A stretch of 64,000 nt of DNA from Micromonospora kangleipakensis (GTDB lineage Bacteria > Actinomycetota > Actinomycetes > Mycobacteriales > Micromonosporaceae). The stretch is from positions 5,208,001 through 5,272,000 of the forward strand of contig NZ_SHLD01000001.1 in the NCBI RefSeq assembly GCF_004217615.1, in the 5' to 3' direction. Positions 41,461 to 52,806 of the stretch are shown here, in pieces (position 1 is the stretch's first letter; each line of letters starts with the position of its first letter). The notes beneath the pieces were generated by a model. It was not told the origin of the DNA, ran no database searches, and saw only the letters and a list, made by a program, of their open reading frames with translations. The translations under genes and the position numbers were made by a program.

Positions 41461-42062
41461 AGCCAGCCCGCCTCACGGGCGATCCGGACCGCCTCCGCCC
41501 GGTCGGTCGCACCGAGCTTCTGCACGCTGGCCGCCAGGTGGTTGCGGACCGTGCCGGCGGCCAGGTGGGTACGCCGGGCGATCACCGCGACCGGGGTGCC
41601 GTACTCGGCCAGCCGCAGCGTCTCCAGCTCCCGCGGGGTGAGCGGGCAGGGCGGCAGGGTCAGCGCGTCGGCGGCCAGCGCCGGGTCGACGTAGCGCTCG
41701 CCGGCATGGACCCGGCGGATCACCTCGGCGAGCGCGCCGCCGGGGGCGCCCTTGGCCAGGAAGCCGCGGGCCCCGGCGGTCAGCGCCCGGCGCAGGTGGC
41801 CGGGACGGCCGTGCCCGGTCAGGATCACCACCGCGCAACCGGGCAGCGCCCGGCCGAGCTCCGCTGCGACCTCGATCCCGCCCGGCGGCGGCATCTCCAG
41901 GTCGACCACGGCGACGTCCGGCCGGTGGGCCCGGGCGGCGTCCACCGCGGTACGGCCGTCGCGGGCCTGGGCCACCACCTCGATGTCGCCCTCCAGGCCG
42001 AGCAGGGCGGCGAGGGCCTGCCGGATCAGCTCCTCGTCGTCGGCGAGCAGCACGCGGATCAC
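41457..42062 (-). CDS. NarL/LuxR-family response regulator
   Basis: A 201-aa protein with receiver residues in LLADDEELIRQAL, phospho-Asp in DVAVVDLEMPPPGG, Thr in VVILTGHGR and Lys in GFLAKGAPGG. The C-terminal LuxR HTH is PLTPRELETLRLAEYGTPVAVIA. ATG overlaps the cognate kinase stop (ATGA). Typical DesR-like partner of a histidine kinase with a membrane sensor. Confidence 0.92.
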   Translation of the reverse strand: MIRVLLADDEELIRQALAALLGLEGDIEVVAQARDGRTAVDAARAHRPDVAVVDLEMPPPGGIEVAAELGRALPGCAVVILTGHGRPGHLRRALTAGARGFLAKGAPGGALAEVIRRVHAGERYVDPALAADALTLPPCPLTPRELETLRLAEYGTPVAVIARRTHLAAGTVRNHLAASVQKLGATDRAEAVRIAREAGWL

Positions 42063-43206
42063 GTGGTCACCGGCACGGTCGCCCGGAGGGTGAAGACACC
42101 GGCCTCCCGGCGGGCGACGAAACCCCGCCGGTGGACGCCAGCCGCTCGGCCAGGCCGCGCAGCCCGTGGCTGTGACCGTCCGGGCCGACGTGCGGGTCGA
42201 CGCCGTCGTTGCTCACCGTCACCGTGGCCACGGCACCGTCCCAGCTGATCTCGATCCGGCACCAGCCCGCCCGGCTGTGCCGCAGCACGTTGGTGGCGGC
42301 CTCCCGGAGCACCGCACCCAGCTCGGCGGCGGCGCCGGCCGGCAGCTCCCCCGGCGGCCGTACGACGTCGCAGCGCACCCCGCACGAGCGCAGCACCTCC
42401 CGCACCGCGGCGAGCTGCTCGGACAGGTCGACCGTCCGGTACCCGTGCACCGCCTCGCGGACCCGGTGCAGCGCCGAACCGGCGAGGCGCTGCACCTCGG
42501 CCGCCTCCCGACCGGCCCGCCCGGCGTCGACCGGCGCGAGCCGGGCGGCGAGCTCCGCCTTCAGCGCGATCACCGTGAGGTCGTGCCCGAGCAGGTCGTG
42601 CACGTCCCGGGCGAAGCGGAGCCGCTCCTCGGCGGCGGCCAGCCGGGCCCGGGCGTCGTGCCCCTGCCGGGCCTCCACGAGCAGGTCCCAGAACCACACC
42701 TGCACCCAGTTGACCGCCGCGATCCCGGCCCCGACGCCCCCGGTGATCGCCAACTGGGAGCCGACCGGGCCGCCGGTCCAGGCGGCCACCGCGAGCGAGG
42801 TCACCACCGTCAGCGCGGCGGCGAGCGCGGCGCCGGACCGCAGCAGCAGCGGGGTCATCCCGACCAGCGAGGCGCCGAGCCAGGCCCAGGTCGGCCACCG
42901 GCCGGCCGCCACCGGGCCGACCAGCGGCACGCTCAGCGCCGCGACCAGGGCGAACGCGACCTCGAACCGGTGCCGCCACCGCTGGGCCAACCAGGGCGTG
43001 ACCGCGGCGTAGAGCACGCCGGCCTGCGCGACGGCGAACGCGGCGACGCCCACCGCGCCGAGGGTCAGCCGCACCGGATCGGGCTCCCGGGTCAGCCCGA
43101 CGCCGGGCAGCAGCAGGCTGGTCCAGAGGCTGGTGGCCAGCGACGCGAGGGTGACCTGACGGGCGCGGCGCAGTCGCCGGTCCGCCCCCGCCGTCCCGAC
43201 CGTCAT
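42059..43206 (-). CDS. NarL-type sensor histidine kinase with C-terminal frameshift
   Basis: About 380 aa. Five or six membrane segments are followed by the His box RFARDVHDLLGHDLTVIALK, N box EAATNVLRHSRAGWC, then VSNDGVD and GHSHGLRGLAERL. The expected tail (STGG.FVARREAGVFTLRATVPVTT, ending in an ATGA overlap with the regulator) lies in another frame: GGCGGGGTTTCG near 42121-42130 lacks one base. As written, the frame ends at 42067 with ~20 altered residues. All catalytic boxes are upstream, so activity may survive. It could be a sequencing error. Confidence 0.8.
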
Positions 43207-43339
43207 GTCCGCCGATCCTAGGGCCCCGTTCGGTCCCGTCCACCCCTGCGGAATGTCACGGACCGCCCGTGCGTTCCGCACGGCTTTCCCGTGACGGTCG
43301 CGCCTGTTCCCCGGCGCGGGTAGGCCGCAGGGTCGAAAC

Positions 43340-44179
43340 ATGTCCGAGACGCTCGCCGTACCCGCTCCCCCGCCGACTCCCGCGGACCGCCCCGGCCGCC
43401 GCCTGCTGCGGCACCTGGCCGAGATGACCGTCGCCATGGCGGTCGGGATGCTGCTGCTCGGTCCGCTCTGGCGTACGGCCGGCGCGGCGCTGGGCCTCTC
43501 CGCCGCGCTGGCCCGCCCGGAGGTCGCCGCCCTCGTGATGGCGACCGACATGTCGATCGGGATGGCGGTGTGGATGTGGCACCGGGGCCACGGGGCCCGC
43601 GCCACCGCCGAGATGGTCGCCGCCATGTACGTGCCGTTCCTGCTGCTGCTCGTGCCCTTCGCCGCCGGGCTGGTCGGCGGGGACGGCCTGCTGCTCGGCG
43701 GCCACCTGTTGATGGTGCCGGCGATGGTCCTGGTCGCCCTGCGGCACCGGCGCCACCACCCGACGCCGGCGCCACGGCACCCGGTGGTCGCCGCGCTGGC
43801 GGCCCGCTGGCCGACCTGGCTGGCGCTGCTGATGACGGTCGACAACTGGGTCGCCCCGGTGGTCCTGCCGCCGTGGAGCCTGCTGGTGCTGCCCGCCGGC
43901 TACCTGCTGATCGGCACGCTGCGCCGGCAGTGGCGTACCCCGGGCGCGCTGCCGGCGCAGCTGGCCGGCCTGGCGGGCTGGACCGCCCTGGCCGGGCTGG
44001 CCGCCGTGGCCGACGACGGGCCGGCGCGGTGGCTGGTGGCCGCCGGCTGGCTCGGGCACGCCGGCTGGGACGTGGCGCACCACCGGCGCGGCGCGGTGGT
44101 GCCGCGTGGGTACGCCGAGTGGTGCGCCGTCCTGGACACCGTCGTCGGGCTCACCATGGTGCTGGCCATCGTCGGGTGA
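43340..44179 (+). CDS. integral membrane protein of unknown function
   Basis: A 279-aa protein with six or more hydrophobic segments. It starts MSETLAVPAPPPTPADRPG. First half: MTVAMAVGMLLLGPLW, VMATDMSIGMAVWMWHRGHG and AAMYVPFLLLLVPFAAGL, which resembles actinobacterial flagellar-like 'FliP-related' membrane proteins only loosely. Second half: LALLMTVDNWVAPVVLP, LGHAGWDVAHHRRG. The two halves may be separate units fused together. Divergent from the histidine kinase gene. Function not inferred. Confidence 0.72.
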   Translation: MSETLAVPAPPPTPADRPGRRLLRHLAEMTVAMAVGMLLLGPLWRTAGAALGLSAALARPEVAALVMATDMSIGMAVWMWHRGHGARATAEMVAAMYVPFLLLLVPFAAGLVGGDGLLLGGHLLMVPAMVLVALRHRRHHPTPAPRHPVVAALAARWPTWLALLMTVDNWVAPVVLPPWSLLVLPAGYLLIGTLRRQWRTPGALPAQLAGLAGWTALAGLAAVADDGPARWLVAAGWLGHAGWDVAHHRRGAVVPRGYAEWCAVLDTVVGLTMVLAIVG

Positions 44180-44247
44180 ACGTGTCGGGGGTGACCGTTG
44201 TGCCGGTCGCCGCGACGGGCCGGCGGGGGTGATGAAAGGCTTGGCGC

Positions 44248-46041
44248 ATGAGTTCCGCACCAACACCGACCGACCCCATCCCCTCCGCCGACACCGACGA
44301 GGGCATCGCCTTCGCGGATCTCGGGCTGCGCGCCGAGCTGCTGGGCGCGCTCTCCGCGCTCGGCTACGAGGAGCCGACCCCGATCCAGCGGGAGGCGATC
44401 CCGCCGCTGCTGGCCGGCCGGGACCTGCTGGGGCAGGCGGCGACCGGTACGGGCAAGACCGCCGCGTTCGCCCTCCCGCTGCTGCAGCGGATGCCGGACG
44501 ACCGGAGCGGCGGCAACCCGGTGTCGCTGGTGCTGGTGCCCACCCGGGAGCTGGCGGTGCAGGTCTCCGAGGCGTTCCACCGCTACGGCAAGGACCTCGG
44601 CACCCGGGTCCTGCCGATCTACGGCGGCCAGCCGATCGGCCGTCAGCTGCGCGCCCTGGACATGGGCGTAGACGTGGTGGTGGCCACCCCCGGCCGGGCG
44701 CTGGACCACATCGCCCGGGGCACCCTGCGGCTGGGTTCGCTCGCCACCGTGGTGCTGGACGAAGCGGACGAGATGCTCGACATGGGCTTCGCGGAGGACA
44801 TCGAGGCGATCCTGGAGCACGCCCCGGCGCAGCGGCAGACGGTGCTCTTCTCGGCGACCATGCCGTCCCGGATCGACGGGCTGGCCCGCAAGCACCTGAC
44901 CGACCCGCAGCGCATCCAGATCGAACGCGAACGGCCGGTCGCCGGCGAGGCGCCCCGGGTGCGGCAGAGCGCATACATCGTGGCCCGGGGGCACAAGCCG
45001 GCGGCGCTGGGCCGGGTGCTGGACGTGGAGTCCCCGACCGCGGCGATCGTCTTCTGCCGCAGCCGGGAGGAGGTGGACCGGCTCACCGAGACGATGAACG
45101 GCCGGGGCTACCGGGCGGAGGCGCTGCACGGCGGGATGAGCCAGGAGCAACGGGACCGGGTGATGGGCCGGCTCCGCTCGGGCACCGCCGACCTGCTGGT
45201 CGCCACCGACGTGGCGGCCCGTGGGCTCGACGTCGAGCAGCTCACCCACGTGGTCAACTACGACGTGCCGTCGGCGCCGGAGTCGTACGTGCACCGGATC
45301 GGCCGGGTGGGCCGGGCCGGCCGGGAGGGCGTGGCGATCACCCTCGCCGAGCCACGCGAGCACCGGATGCTCAAGACCATCGAGCGGGTCACCGGGCAGC
45401 GGATCGCCATCGACAAGATCCCGACGGTGGCGGACCTGCGGACCCGGCGCCTGGAGCTGACCCAGGCCGCGCTGCGGGAGAGCCTGCTGGAGGACGACCT
45501 CGATCCGTTCCGCGTGATCGTGGAGTCACTGTCGGACGAGTTCGACATGATGGAGGTCGCCCTCGCCGCGGTGAAGCTGGCCCACGAGGCGACCCTGCCC
45601 GGCGCCCCCGACGAGGTGGAGATCCCGCAGGTCGCGGTCCGTCCGCAGCGGGAGACCCGGCCCGGGTACGAGGGCCGCGGCGGGGAGCGGCGTGGCGGCG
45701 GCGCCCGACCGCGTACCGGCGGCACCACGCAGGTCTTCATCGGGCTGGGCCGACGCGCCGGGGTCCGGCCGCAGGACCTGGTCGGGGCGATCACCGGGGA
45801 GACCCAGCTCAGCGGCCGGGACATCGGCTCGATCGAGATCGCCGACCGGTTCTCGCTGGTCGAGGTGCCGGTCGGGGTCGCCGACGAGGTGATCAACGGG
45901 CTGCGCGGCAGCACCATCAAGGGCCGCAAGACCACCGTACGGCTGGATCGTGACGGCGACGGGGGCGGCGAGCGCCGCTTCGAGGGGGCCGACCGGCGCG
46001 AGCGCCGCGACTTCGGTGCCGACCGAGGCGACCGACGCTGA
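44248..46041 (+). CDS. deaD: DEAD-box RNA helicase (DeaD/CsdA-like)
   Basis: A 597-aa ATP-dependent RNA helicase. Motifs in order: Q motif (FADLGL...PTPIQ), I ATGTGKTA, Ia PTRELAVQ, II DEAD, III SAT, IV VFCRSREEV, V TDVAARGLD, VI HRIGRVGRAG. After a charged linker comes a DbpA-type RNA-binding domain (TQVFIGLGRRAGVRPQDLVGAI...VEVPVGVADEVING) and a basic RGG-like tail. Acts in RNA unfolding and ribosome assembly, especially in the cold. Confidence 0.95.
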   Translation: MSSAPTPTDPIPSADTDEGIAFADLGLRAELLGALSALGYEEPTPIQREAIPPLLAGRDLLGQAATGTGKTAAFALPLLQRMPDDRSGGNPVSLVLVPTRELAVQVSEAFHRYGKDLGTRVLPIYGGQPIGRQLRALDMGVDVVVATPGRALDHIARGTLRLGSLATVVLDEADEMLDMGFAEDIEAILEHAPAQRQTVLFSATMPSRIDGLARKHLTDPQRIQIERERPVAGEAPRVRQSAYIVARGHKPAALGRVLDVESPTAAIVFCRSREEVDRLTETMNGRGYRAEALHGGMSQEQRDRVMGRLRSGTADLLVATDVAARGLDVEQLTHVVNYDVPSAPESYVHRIGRVGRAGREGVAITLAEPREHRMLKTIERVTGQRIAIDKIPTVADLRTRRLELTQAALRESLLEDDLDPFRVIVESLSDEFDMMEVALAAVKLAHEATLPGAPDEVEIPQVAVRPQRETRPGYEGRGGERRGGGARPRTGGTTQVFIGLGRRAGVRPQDLVGAITGETQLSGRDIGSIEIADRFSLVEVPVGVADEVINGLRGSTIKGRKTTVRLDRDGDGGGERRFEGADRRERRDFGADRGDRR

Positions 46042-46052
46042 GCCACGCACGA

Positions 46053-46081
46053 AGGCCCCCTGCCGGTCCGGCAGGGGGCCT
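46053..46081. terminator. bidirectional hairpin terminator
   Basis: AGGCCCCCTGCCGG and CCGGCAGGGGGCCT form a near-perfect inverted repeat around one T. It lies between the convergent helicase and lon genes. The tip must open to a small loop. Confidence 0.8.
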
Positions 46082-46111
46082 CCGTGTATCCCGCCAGGGG
46101 GCGGGTGGTGG

Positions 46112-48448
<2,337 letters not shown>

Positions 48449-48471
48449 CGAACACCTGCTATCACGTTGAG

Positions 48472-48492
48472 ATTGAGCGTGTCAGGCTCAAG
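48472..48492 (-). promoter_or_regulatory. HAIR element (HspR operator) upstream of lon
   Basis: Read on the lon strand, CTTGAGC-CTGACAC-GCTCAAT matches HAIR (CTTGAGT-N7-ACTCAAG) with the exact 7-bp spacer; only the outermost base of one arm and the innermost pair deviate. It lies 24-44 bp before the lon start. HspR represses lon and chaperone genes in Streptomyces. No hspR gene is in this window. Confidence 0.8.
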
Positions 48493-48709
48493 TAACAAAG
48501 CGTTCCCCTTGTTCCGGGCTGTGACCCACGCCACGTCTCCGGCCCGGCCGGCGGCCGCCCCCGTCCCCCCGGCGCCCGGCCGGCGGCGGACGATTTCGCG
48601 ACCGGATTAGGCGACCCGCCGAATGGCAAACCGCGGGTATTGTTGCGAATTCGCCGCGCCATACGTCAAACTCTTAGCCACACCCCGCCCGACACAGGGA
48701 GCAATGGCG

Positions 48710-49057
48710 ATGGCAAGGAAAGTAATCACCGTTCTGACCGACGACCTGGACGGCGGAAAGGCCGATCGGACCGTCGAGTTCAGCCTGGACGGCGTGGCGT
48801 ACACCATCGACGTCTCCGACGAGAACGCGGGCGTCCTGCGCAAGGCGCTGGACCCGTACATCAGCGCTGGCCGGCGGATCGGCCGCGGACCGGTCGAGGC
48901 CGCCCGCGCCGCGCGCCGCCCGGGGCGCCCGGCCACCTCCGGAATGGACCGCGAGCAGAACCGGGCCATCCGGGAATGGGCCGCCAAGAACGGCTACGAG
49001 ATTTCCGAGCGGGGCCGCATCCCGGTCTCGGTGGTGGAGGCGTACAAGAACCGCTGA
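48710..49057 (+). CDS. lsr2: Lsr2 nucleoid-associated protein
   Basis: A 115-aa H-NS-like silencer of AT-rich DNA. The N-terminal dimerisation part reads [22 protein letters not shown] and the C-terminal DNA-binding part [19 protein letters not shown], with the RGR AT-hook-like motif. GGGAG lies 8 nt before ATG 48710, favouring it over ATG 48704. It would silence acquired AT-rich DNA such as mobile elements. Divergent from lon. Confidence 0.95.
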   Translation: MARKVITVLTDDLDGGKADRTVEFSLDGVAYTIDVSDENAGVLRKALDPYISAGRRIGRGPVEAARAARRPGRPATSGMDREQNRAIREWAAKNGYEISERGRIPVSVVEAYKNR

Positions 49058-49083
49058 GCGGTCGGGTATCACCTTCGGGCACG

Positions 49084-49127
49084 CCGGGGTCACGCTGAGA
49101 AATCGGCGTGGCCCCGGTCCGCTTTTT
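49084..49127 (+). terminator. intrinsic terminator after lsr2
   Basis: CCGGGGTCACGC pairs with GCGTGGCCCCGG (one G-T pair) around a 10-nt loop. It is followed by GTCCGCTTTTT, a real T-tract. Strongest rho-independent terminator in the window. Confidence 0.88.
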
Positions 49128-49175
49128 CAACCGTTCACAATTTCCCGCCCTGCGTGTCCACGCCACCCGGGCTGA

Positions 49176-49703
49176 TCACTCCCCGGTCTTCCCGTCGAGG
49201 AGCTGGCGGGCCACGTCGAGCTGACCCACGTGCCGGGCGTACTCCTGGAGCAGGTGGAAGAGGATCCGGCCGAGGCTGGGCGCCTCCTCCGGCGTGCGGA
49301 ACCGACCACCCAGCTCCGCCGGGCGATCCAGCGGCACCCCCTCGACGATCCGGCCGGTCCACGCCACCTCGCTCCGGTACTCCCGCCACACCTGGTCGCC
49401 CGGCAGGCCGCGGACGTCCCACTCCGCGTCGTCGTCGTCGCCGGGCGGGCAGGGCGGCACGGCCTCGGCGGCGAAGCCCCAGCGGATCCAGCGCCGCTCC
49501 ACCCAGCCCAGGTGGCGGACCAGCCCCAGCGGCGCCCAACCGAGGCCGTCGACCGGCGTCCGCAGCGCGGCCTCGGAGAGCCCGGCGGTCTTGCGCGCCA
49601 GCGCCCGGCGGTACCAGTCGAGGTAGCCGAGCAGCAGCTCGCGCGGTTCGCTGACGTCGTTGCCCGGCCCGTCCAGCAGCGCCGGGAAGCGCTCGGTCGA
49701 CAT
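49176..49703 (-). CDS. DinB-like/DUF664 family protein
   Basis: A 175-aa four-helix-bundle protein. Metal-binding His positions typical of the DinB superfamily are visible in LVRHLGWVERRW and FHLLQEYARHVGQLDVARQLLDG. GGLGWAPLGL-type start helix follows MSTERFPALLDGPG. Such proteins may be thiol-dependent transferases in actinobacteria that make mycothiol. Function here is not known. ATG 49703 chosen for the family start. Confidence 0.82.
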   Translation of the reverse strand: MSTERFPALLDGPGNDVSEPRELLLGYLDWYRRALARKTAGLSEAALRTPVDGLGWAPLGLVRHLGWVERRWIRWGFAAEAVPPCPPGDDDDAEWDVRGLPGDQVWREYRSEVAWTGRIVEGVPLDRPAELGGRFRTPEEAPSLGRILFHLLQEYARHVGQLDVARQLLDGKTGE

Positions 49704-49780
49704 CCGTCGACGGTACGGCCCGAGGGTGAGCCGCGCCACCATGATCGACGCTGGCCCGCAAGAGTGTCGTACCCCTGGAC

Positions 49781-49812
49781 TGTAATGACCGGAGCGGTTA
49801 GCAGGCATTACA
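49781..49812. promoter_or_regulatory. dyad upstream of the MFS gene
   Basis: TGTAATG-N18-CATTACA lies 24 bp before the MFS start codon. It is AT-richer than the surroundings and symmetric, so it is a candidate repressor operator overlapping the promoter. The regulator is unknown. Confidence 0.45.
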
Positions 49813-49835
49813 CAGACGACTCTCGGGGGTGGCGC

Positions 49836-51083
49836 ATGGCGACCTGGTGGCGGCAGACGGCGGGGGGACTCCCGCGCACGTTCTGGTATCTCTGGACCGC
49901 CACCCTGATCAACCGGCTGGGCAGCTTCGTCGCCATCTACCTCGGTGTCTACCTGGTCTCGGTACGCCACTTCGACGCGTCGTACGCCGGGATGGTGATC
50001 GGGTTGCACGGCGCCGGCAGCGCGGTCGGCACGCTGCTCGGCGGGATCGTCGCGGACCGGTGGGGGCGGCGGCCGGCCATGCTGGCCGGCAACGTCACCG
50101 CCGCGGCCACCGCGAGCACCCTCGGGCTGAGCACCCAGCCGGTCGCCATCGCACTGCTCACCCTGCTGCTCGGGCTCTTCCTCGGCGTCGCCCGGCCGGC
50201 CTTCACCGCCACCATCATCGACGTGGTCGGCGAACGCGACCGGCTGCGGGCGATGACGCTCAACTACTGGGCGATCAACATCGGCTTCTCGGTGGCCGCA
50301 ACCGTTGCCGGCCTGCTGGTCCGGGTGGACCCGCTGCTGCTCTTCCTGGTCAACGCCGCCGTGCTGCTCGGCACGGCCGCGCTGATCGCGGTCAAGGTGC
50401 CCGAGTCCCGACCGGCCCCGGTCACGGTCGGACAGTTCACCCGGGCGGACCGGGGTGGATTCGGCGTGGTGCTACGGGACCCGGTCTTCCTGACCTTCAC
50501 CGCGCTCACCGGGCTGGCCTGGCTCTGCATCGAGGCGAACGTGATGCTGCCGGTGGCGTTGCAGGCCGACGGGCTGCCCGCGGCGGCGTACGGGCCGATC
50601 ATCGCGGTGAACGGACTGATGATCGTGGTGGGGCAGCTCTTCGTGCCGCGGCTGATCGGCCGCTTCGACCGGTCCCGCACCACAGCGGTGGCGGCGGTGG
50701 TGATCGGCACCGGCTTCGCGCTGACCGCGCTGGCGGAGAGCGTCTGGTTCTACGGGCTCGCCGTGCTGGTCTGGACGCTCGGCGAGATGATGATGACGCC
50801 GGCCAACTCGGCGCTCACCGCCGACCTCTCCCCCGCCGCCCAGCGCGGCCGCTACCAGGGCGTCTACTCCCTCGGATACGCCTTCGCCACCTTCGGCGGC
50901 CCGACCGTCGGCGGGCTGGTCACCGACCGGTTCGGCGACACCGCGCTCTGGCTGGGCCTGTTCGGCCTGGCCCTGCTGGTGGCGGTCGGCAACCTGCTCG
51001 CCGCGCCGGCCCGGACCCGGCGGATCGGCGCGCTGCGGGCCCCGGACGATGAGCCGGCCCGACCGGCGCCCGCGCTGGTCTGA
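49836..51083 (+). CDS. MFS transporter
   Basis: A 415-aa protein with 12 predicted membrane segments. Between segments 2 and 3 lies the MFS motif DRWGRRPAML. The N-terminus reads MATWWRQTAGGLPRTFWYLW. A repeated signal in the second half (RLIGRFDRSRT) and GVYSLGYAFATFGGPTVGG near segment 11 match drug/proton antiporters (MdtH/MdtG-like). ATG follows GGGGGT at 5 nt. Substrate unknown. Confidence 0.9.
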   Translation: MATWWRQTAGGLPRTFWYLWTATLINRLGSFVAIYLGVYLVSVRHFDASYAGMVIGLHGAGSAVGTLLGGIVADRWGRRPAMLAGNVTAAATASTLGLSTQPVAIALLTLLLGLFLGVARPAFTATIIDVVGERDRLRAMTLNYWAINIGFSVAATVAGLLVRVDPLLLFLVNAAVLLGTAALIAVKVPESRPAPVTVGQFTRADRGGFGVVLRDPVFLTFTALTGLAWLCIEANVMLPVALQADGLPAAAYGPIIAVNGLMIVVGQLFVPRLIGRFDRSRTTAVAAVVIGTGFALTALAESVWFYGLAVLVWTLGEMMMTPANSALTADLSPAAQRGRYQGVYSLGYAFATFGGPTVGGLVTDRFGDTALWLGLFGLALLVAVGNLLAAPARTRRIGALRAPDDEPARPAPALV

Positions 51084-51093
51084 CGGAAACGGC

Positions 51094-51127
51094 GGAGCCG
51101 CCCGGGGCGTACCCCCCGGGCGGCTCC
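51094..51127. terminator. bidirectional hairpin terminator
   Basis: GGAGCCGCCCGGGG pairs perfectly with CCCCGGGCGGCTCC around a 6-nt loop. It lies between the convergent MFS and secreted-protein genes. Confidence 0.82.
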
Positions 51128-51147
51128 GGCCGTCGACCGACCCGGTC

Positions 51148-52452
51148 TCAGTTGACCTCGATCCGCACCACGTCGAAGGCGGGGGTCTGGTTGGCCCGCT
51201 CCATCATCGGGATGCGGTGCGAACCGTCACCGGCCCAGACGGCGCACTGCGCGAGACCCGACTGCGGCAGCCCGGGGATCTGGATCTGCACGTCGTCCGG
51301 CTGGGCGCCGCCCCGACCGTCCTCGGTCGCCACGAAGAACGCCGGTACGTCCTGCGGGCTCGGGGGCTGCCGGGTGTCGTTGAGCATCCGGCACGCGGTG
51401 TGGAAGTGCCCGCGGACCAGGCCCTGGTCGTTCAACAGCGAGCTCTCCAGGTAGTAACCGCCCTGGCCGGCCGCGAGGAAGCGGTCCCGGACCAGGTTCT
51501 TCGTGGTGACCCGGAGGGTGAACGGCTGGTTCCGGTTGACCTGGTTCGGGAATTGCGTGATGAGCAGCGAGGGATTGTTCGCGGCCGCACCCACCTCACC
51601 GAAAGCGGTGCTCACACAGCGGTTCCCGTTCTGGAAACCGTCGTGCGGCTGGAGCTTGCTGTTGGTGCAGTCCTTGGCGAGGACGCCCAGCCCGTTGCCG
51701 TTGTCACCGCCGTTGTTGTTGCCGCCGTTCTGGCCGCCGTTGTCGGTCTGACCACCGTTCTGGCCACCGTTGTCGTTCTGGCCGCCGTTCTGACCGCCGC
51801 CGTTCTGGCCGCCGGTGTTCCCACCGGCGTTCTGACCGGCGTCGGCGAGGGCGCACTGGGCGAGCTGGTCGAGCCCCTGCGGCCGCTGCGCCACCCGCCC
51901 GATCGCGGTCGCGATCCGGTTCAACGTCGCCTTCCGCTTGTCGGCCAGGGGCCGCAGGATCGTGCTGTTGATGAAGTCCTGGCCGTTGCGGCCGCCGTCG
52001 GCGGCGAGCCGTCGGTTGGCCTCGGCGATCTGGGCGTCCAACAGGGCGAGGTTGCGGTCCACCTCGTTGCGCGCCTGGTCGGGGACCTGCGGAAGCTTGC
52101 CCTTCACGTCCGGGCAGGCCACGGTGGGCGGGCCGGCCGCGGCCCCGCCGCCGGCCTTGACCGCCTGGCACTCGGCGACGGACATCTGCCCGTCACCCCA
52201 GTGGTTGCGCACCCAGCGGCCGTTCTGCCACGTCCGGGTGGTGCTGCCCTGGCCGGTCGGCGAGGTGGCGCCGGGGCTCGGCTGGAGGCAGGACGCCGAG
52301 GCGGTGCGGGTGTACGTCCGCCGGTCCTGGGCGGACGAGATCTGGGTCACGGCGACGATTCCGCCGAAGACCGCGAGCGTGCCGACAACGGCCAGCATTC
52401 GCTTGCTCCGCGCGTTACCGGATGGCCGGCGCGCCCGTGTGGACCTGCGCAT
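51148..52452 (-). CDS. large exported protein with Asn/Gly-rich linker
   Basis: A 434-aa protein. After a basic start (MRRSTRARRPSGNARSKRM) one membrane/signal segment (LAVVGTLAVFGGIVAVTQI) directs it outside. A Cys-containing N-terminal part (NGRWVRNHWGDGQMSVAECQ) is followed by an NGGQN-type low-complexity linker of ~50 residues. The C-terminal domain has FTLRVTTKNLVRDRFL, GLVRGHFHTACRML and HRIPMMERAN. GGAG at a 9-nt spacing supports ATG 52452. I do not recognise a functional family; related proteins occur widely in actinomycetes. Confidence 0.78.
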   Translation of the reverse strand: MRRSTRARRPSGNARSKRMLAVVGTLAVFGGIVAVTQISSAQDRRTYTRTASASCLQPSPGATSPTGQGSTTRTWQNGRWVRNHWGDGQMSVAECQAVKAGGGAAAGPPTVACPDVKGKLPQVPDQARNEVDRNLALLDAQIAEANRRLAADGGRNGQDFINSTILRPLADKRKATLNRIATAIGRVAQRPQGLDQLAQCALADAGQNAGGNTGGQNGGGQNGGQNDNGGQNGGQTDNGGQNGGNNNGGDNGNGLGVLAKDCTNSKLQPHDGFQNGNRCVSTAFGEVGAAANNPSLLITQFPNQVNRNQPFTLRVTTKNLVRDRFLAAGQGGYYLESSLLNDQGLVRGHFHTACRMLNDTRQPPSPQDVPAFFVATEDGRGGAQPDDVQIQIPGLPQSGLAQCAVWAGDGSHRIPMMERANQTPAFDVVRIEVN

Positions 52453-52806
52453 CGAATTGCTCTCCTTCTCGATCCGGTGGCTGACTCGTGACCCCGGCGG
52501 ACCGACGGAATTCGGGGTGAGGATCACTGCGACGTTCCGGTCGCACGTCGATGACCGACGATGCCCTTTCCGCACCGTCTCCCGCGCCTTCCGGCGCGGC
52601 TGGAAGAACTGGGTCCATTCCCGCTTAGGTACGGAGCGGCGGCGGCGAAGGTTCAAGCCCGAATCGGGAAAGTTCCGCACCAGCGGTCCGGCCGAGCGGC
52701 CACGGTCGGCGGCACATCACGGTCATTGGCCCGTCACGGTCGGCGCGCGCGGGCGCGGCGGGCGTGGCCCCGGGTGGCGGCGCGAGCCGCGCGGCGGTGG
52801 GCGGTG
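52453..52806. other. 354-bp intergenic region
   Basis: Upstream region of the exported-protein gene and downstream region of the DUF2726-like gene. The part up to 52640 is less GC-rich and probably holds the promoter; 52690-52800 is extremely GC-rich. I see no gene, RNA or clear terminator. Confidence 0.5.

Noticed and set aside
52640..52680. T-loop-like GGTTCAAGCCC suggesting a tRNA gene
   Set aside because: The flanking bases do not pair as a T stem, and no anticodon, D or acceptor arm can be folded.
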